Assembly: GCF_020217005.1 (NCBI RefSeq)
Contig: NZ_JAIWOI010000304.1
Coordinates: 1 to 10,000, forward strand
DNA length: 10,000 nt
Origin: Rheinheimera sp.
GTDB lineage: Bacteria > Pseudomonadota > Gammaproteobacteria > Enterobacterales > Alteromonadaceae
Reading direction: 5' to 3'
The position numbers and the translations under genes were made by a program. A model generated the notes under the pieces. It did no database searches. It was not told the origin of the DNA and saw nothing but the letters and a program-made list of their open reading frames with translations. Below, piece after piece: positions 7,444 to 10,000 of the stretch. The first letter of the stretch is position 1; every line of letters begins with the position of its first letter.

Positions 7444-7582
7444 GTTCACTCTATCCTTTTACGATTTCCGCTAAAGTTCTGAATAAACAATGAGCTGGCG
7501 CGAAAAAAATTTCTGTTAGATCCGTCGAAAAAGTTTTGCCTTCCACAAAACCAATTCGGAAATAACTGCAAATATGATAAAT

Positions 7583-7611
7583 TTGAAATTAAATATAAAC
7601 TAATGTATAAA
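7583..7611 (+). promoter_or_regulatory. Sigma70-type promoter of the chemotaxis receptor gene
   Basis: The -35 box TTGAAA (7583-7588) and the -10 box TATAAA (7606-7611) each match 5 of 6 consensus bases and are separated by exactly 17 bp. The flanks are AT-rich, as in an UP element. A short dyad, AATTT-G-AAATT (7580-7590), overlaps the -35. Transcription would start near 7618, giving a leader of about 40 nt. No sigma28 (FliA) element at proper spacing was found, although many chemoreceptor genes use one. Confidence 0.7.
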
Positions 7612-7658
7612 GATAACCTAATTGGTCCCTCTACAACGCTACTTGGCGAGACTTTTAT

Positions 7659-9686
7659 ATGCTAAATACTTTAACCGCCCCTGCTGTACGTTTATCTCGC
7701 TTTCTGAGTTTCAAAGGTAAGTTTTTACTGATCTTTGCCGCTTCGATCATCCCGGGTTTGTTACTGCTGGGGGTGTCGGTGTTAAACGACTTGTCGGCCA
7801 TAGAACGGGACAAAACAGAACTGGCAGGTAAAAAGTATATAGAAAAACTGACTCCCGTCAGCCGCGCTATATCCGATCACAGAGCCTCAACAGCCGCAGT
7901 GCTGAATGGTGATGATACAGTGCGCACTCAGGTGCGGCTTAATGCCGCTGCTATTAACGCCGCATTAGCTGAACTGAACAATCACGCTCTGAAAATTCAG
8001 GCAGAACAGTGGCAAGCCAAAATTTCAGAATTTAACCGCAAATGGCAATCGCTGGAACAACAATGGACTGAGATGTCAGCCAGTCAGAACTCATTGGCCC
8101 ACATCGAACTCATTGGTCTTGTGACTGAGTTCAGGCACCATGTTGCCGGTGACACAGGTTTATTACTTGACCCGGATGCCAGCACTTATTACCTGATGAT
8201 TACCGCCGTTGACAGCCTGCCTGCACTGTCAGAGCAGTTGCAACAGTTACGTGGTTCTGTGTCTTCAATCCAGGCCTCAGGCCAGTCGAATGAGAAAAGA
8301 TTGGGCCGAATGGAAAGCACTGTGCAGCGCGAACTGCCACGTATGATCCAAAGAATCAATAATGATTTGGAACTCGCTTCAGACATAGACCCTGAAGCTG
8401 CTGTTTTGCTGCAACAACAATGGGAACCTGTCGCCAGTTTAATCAGTAGTTTTAGTCAAAAATTGATCGGTGATCTGCTTGCTGGTGAGCTTTCGTCTGT
8501 TCAACTGCAAAACCAGCTGCAAGAATTGGATGCCTTACTGAAGACGATTCTTGAGTTGGAAAGTTTTATGACGGAACGATTAGAACAAGGGTTACTGCAA
8601 CGTATCGATACAGAATGGCTTGGGATCTATCAGTTGTTGGCTTTTGGCTTAAGTATTCTGTGTTTGGTTGGCTGGTTGATTGCAGGCTTTGCCAGGGATT
8701 TAACGCGCAGAGCAAAAGGCTTGGAGCAAGACATGGCTACTCTGGCTGCTGGCGACTTCAGTGCTCATGTGCGGGATAGAGGGGATGACGAATTGAGCCG
8801 TGTCGCGCAAAGTGCCGCCAGTCTGTCGAAACAATTAGGCGGCATCATGCAGGAAATAAAACACGAAGCAATTCAATTGATGCAGGCTGCGAACAATATA
8901 GCAGCGACCAGTTCGCAACTGGCTAACTCCAGTGCAGAGCAAAGCCATGCCGCAACTTCAATGGCTGCGGCTATGGAAGAGTTAACAGTGAGCGTAAGTC
9001 ATATGGCAGAAAACGCTGAACAGGCCAGACTAAAAACTGAAGAATCAGGTAAAGCCTCTGTCTCTGGCAGTAAGGTGATCCATGACACAGTGCAAAGTAT
9101 GCAAAGTATTGCAATGACGGTGAAAGAGGCCTCAGCCAGCGTCGCCGCTCTGGGTAATGATGCCAAGGCGATATCAGGTATTGTCGATGTGATCCGTGCT
9201 ATTGCCGATCAAACCAACTTACTGGCATTAAACGCCGCCATTGAAGCAGCCAGAGCCGGAGAATCAGGGCGTGGATTTGCAGTTGTTGCTGACGAAGTCA
9301 GAAATCTGGCCGCACGTACCGCAACCTCAACCAGTGAAATTAGCCAAATGATAGAGCGGATCCAGAAAGGCACCAGTCTGGTGGTTAACAATATGGAAAG
9401 AGGCACTCAGCAGGTTGAGCAAGGCGTATTGTTGGCCAGTGAAGCAGGCCAGGCCATCGCCAGTATAAGTCAGGGTTCAGATTTGGTAGAGCAAATGGTG
9501 CAAAGTATGACTTTAACTTTAAATGACCAGGCAGCAGCCGCAGCGGAAGTGGCACTTAAAGTTGAAAGCATTGCCCAGATGTCGAATGAAAACACTCAGG
9601 CCACGCAAAGCTCTGCCCGGACAGCTGAAGACTTAAGAGCTGTGGCAAAAGAACTGGATGACAGAGTCAGTCAGTTTAAGTTCTGA
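7659..9686 (+). CDS. Methyl-accepting chemotaxis protein
   Basis: This 675-aa chemoreceptor senses a ligand in the periplasm and controls CheA/CheW. TM1 is at about 21-42. A periplasmic, mainly helical sensor region of about 275 residues (43-320) follows, including [13 protein letters not shown] (168-180) and an LPAL-LR segment (187-198) of a kind seen in long helical sensor domains. TM2 is at about 321-344, a HAMP domain at about 345-398, and the methylation and signalling coiled coil at about 399-672. The hairpin tip is the highly conserved region at 511-554, with [20 protein letters not shown] and [12 protein letters not shown]. There is no C-terminal CheR/CheB-binding pentapeptide; the protein ends DDRVSQFKF. 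The start ATG has GGCGAG 8 nt upstream. No other che or flagellar gene is adjacent. The ligand cannot be deduced. Confidence 0.95.
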   Translation: MLNTLTAPAVRLSRFLSFKGKFLLIFAASIIPGLLLLGVSVLNDLSAIERDKTELAGKKYIEKLTPVSRAISDHRASTAAVLNGDDTVRTQVRLNAAAINAALAELNNHALKIQAEQWQAKISEFNRKWQSLEQQWTEMSASQNSLAHIELIGLVTEFRHHVAGDTGLLLDPDASTYYLMITAVDSLPALSEQLQQLRGSVSSIQASGQSNEKRLGRMESTVQRELPRMIQRINNDLELASDIDPEAAVLLQQQWEPVASLISSFSQKLIGDLLAGELSSVQLQNQLQELDALLKTILELESFMTERLEQGLLQRIDTEWLGIYQLLAFGLSILCLVGWLIAGFARDLTRRAKGLEQDMATLAAGDFSAHVRDRGDDELSRVAQSAASLSKQLGGIMQEIKHEAIQLMQAANNIAATSSQLANSSAEQSHAATSMAAAMEELTVSVSHMAENAEQARLKTEESGKASVSGSKVIHDTVQSMQSIAMTVKEASASVAALGNDAKAISGIVDVIRAIADQTNLLALNAAIEAARAGESGRGFAVVADEVRNLAARTATSTSEISQMIERIQKGTSLVVNNMERGTQQVEQGVLLASEAGQAIASISQGSDLVEQMVQSMTLTLNDQAAAAAEVALKVESIAQMSNENTQATQSSARTAEDLRAVAKELDDRVSQFKF

Positions 9687-9695
9687 TCTAAAGAG

Positions 9696-9723
9696 TAAGG
9701 ATGCCTGTATTGAGGCATCCTTA
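9696..9723. terminator. Hairpin between convergent genes, probable bidirectional terminator
   Basis: TAAGGATGCCT (9696-9706) and AGGCATCCTTA (9713-9723) form a perfect 11-bp stem with the 6-nt loop GTATTG. It lies 9 bp after the receptor stop, and its right arm includes the stop codon (9721-9723) of the leftward gene. Neither strand has a strong T-run after the stem (the leftward strand has CTCTTT), so its efficiency as an intrinsic terminator is uncertain. Confidence 0.65.
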
Positions 9724-10000
9724 ACACTGAGTTACAGGCAAAGTCAGTGAGCCTTTGACTTGTTCCCGCTGATAGATTTCCACAAGACACAACTGACTGG
9801 CCACAGCTTCATCACTGATTTTCAGATCAGTGACAGTTTTACCTTTGATTTTCAGTTCTACGTGCTGGTCTTTTGCTAATTGATTCAGGCTATGCACGAC
9901 ACAAATGTTGTTTGCCAAGCGGTGGTTTAGTGCTAAGTCTAAATCACCTACACCAGCTATTCTGCTTAAATCTTTGTCCAGACTAATACGTAAATCAGGT
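9721..10000 (-). CDS. Unrecognised protein, C-terminal part (runs off right edge)
   Basis: The frame is open from the right edge to a TAA at 9721-9723, giving about 92 visible C-terminal residues. A TTG at 9918 could be read as a start, but the frame continues upstream with reasonable sequence (DLRISLDKDLSRIAGVG, then DLDLALNHRLANN). The real start is therefore probably outside the window. The visible part alternates hydrophobic and polar residues (HVELKIKGKTVTDLKIS, then LCLVEIYQR), suggesting a beta-rich or alpha/beta domain, and ends LTLPVTQC. I see no catalytic motif or membrane segment. I do not recognise the family. It is convergent with the chemoreceptor gene, separated by the shared hairpin. 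Confidence 0.6.
   Translation of the reverse strand, partial: PDLRISLDKDLSRIAGVGDLDLALNHRLANNICVVHSLNQLAKDQHVELKIKGKTVTDLKISDEAVASQLCLVEIYQREQVKGSLTLPVTQC

Larger units (their letters stand above)
7335..7658. other. Intergenic region between fpr and the chemotaxis receptor gene
   Basis: This 324-bp stretch holds no convincing gene. The first part has several small dyads: CAGGTG at 7338-7343 with CGCCTG at 7353-7358 (one G-T pair); GTCAGG at 7336-7341 with CCTGAC at 7387-7392; and GAAAGT-CT-ACTTTC at 7410-7423. The second half is strongly AT-rich and contains the promoter of the receptor gene. An open frame that continues from within fpr to 7474 looks like chance. Confidence 0.7.

Noticed and set aside
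7220..7474. Open frame running from inside fpr into the intergenic region
   Set aside because: It is out of frame with fpr, begins at a position with no clear ribosome site, and its Ser/Arg-rich product looks like chance translation.
7484..7505. Possible sigma28 (FliA) promoter: TAAA followed by GCGCGAAA
   Set aside because: The gap is about 10 bp instead of about 15 and the -10 part matches poorly; the sigma70 pair at 7583-7611 is far better.
9916..9918. TTG as the start of the right-edge gene
   Set aside because: The frame stays open to the edge with protein-like sequence upstream, so the gene most likely begins outside the window.
1..10000. Mobile elements, CRISPR, tRNA/rRNA or defence system
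   Set aside because: No transposase, integrase, repeat-spacer pattern, cloverleaf or known defence gene was seen; every long frame is accounted for by the genes listed.

Overview
The window looks like a chromosomal segment of a mid-GC marine or freshwater gammaproteobacterium. The protein sequences and the yihY/dtd/fabY neighbourhood suggest something near Rheinheimera, Alishewanella or Shewanella. That placement is inferred from family resemblance and is not proven. Coding density is high. I see no rRNA, tRNA, CRISPR array, insertion sequence or prophage gene, so this is mostly ordinary core and housekeeping DNA.

Left part (1-4185). A leftward operon runs apbE -> yihY -> pip -> dtd with tight coupling: 6 bp between apbE and yihY, and 4-bp ATGA overlaps at yihY/pip and pip/dtd. 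It encodes an ApbE lipoprotein (FAD:protein FMN transferase), a YihY-type inner-membrane protein, a prolyl iminopeptidase and D-aminoacyl-tRNA deacylase. Its 3' end overlaps, tail to tail by 12 bp, a rightward gene for a short spermidine-synthase-fold protein. Beyond that gene, again leftward and cut by the window edge, is the GNAT N-terminus of a FabY/YiiD-like protein. In E. coli yihY, dtd and fabY are adjacent, so the same core is recognisable here with pip and the spermidine-synthase-like gene interposed.

Middle part (4186-7334). A 203-bp divergent intergenic region rich in dyads separates apbE from a rightward gene for a secreted S9 (prolyl oligopeptidase/DPP-like) serine peptidase, which ends in a textbook intrinsic terminator. 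About 100 bp later comes fpr, ferredoxin/flavodoxin-NADP+ reductase.

Right part (7335-10000). A 324-bp AT-rich intergenic stretch holds a weak candidate fpr terminator and a good sigma70-type promoter. It leads into a single 675-aa methyl-accepting chemotaxis protein with no other che gene beside it. An 11-bp perfect hairpin then separates this gene from a convergent leftward gene, truncated by the right edge, that I do not recognise.

Two flavin-related functions (ApbE and Fpr) and two peptidases (Pip and the secreted S9 enzyme) share the window, but nothing in the sequence ties them into one pathway. I found no convincing undescribed system. The items most worth a second look are the small spermidine-synthase-like protein with an altered active site, the foldable leader of the S9 peptidase gene, and the unrecognised gene at the right edge.
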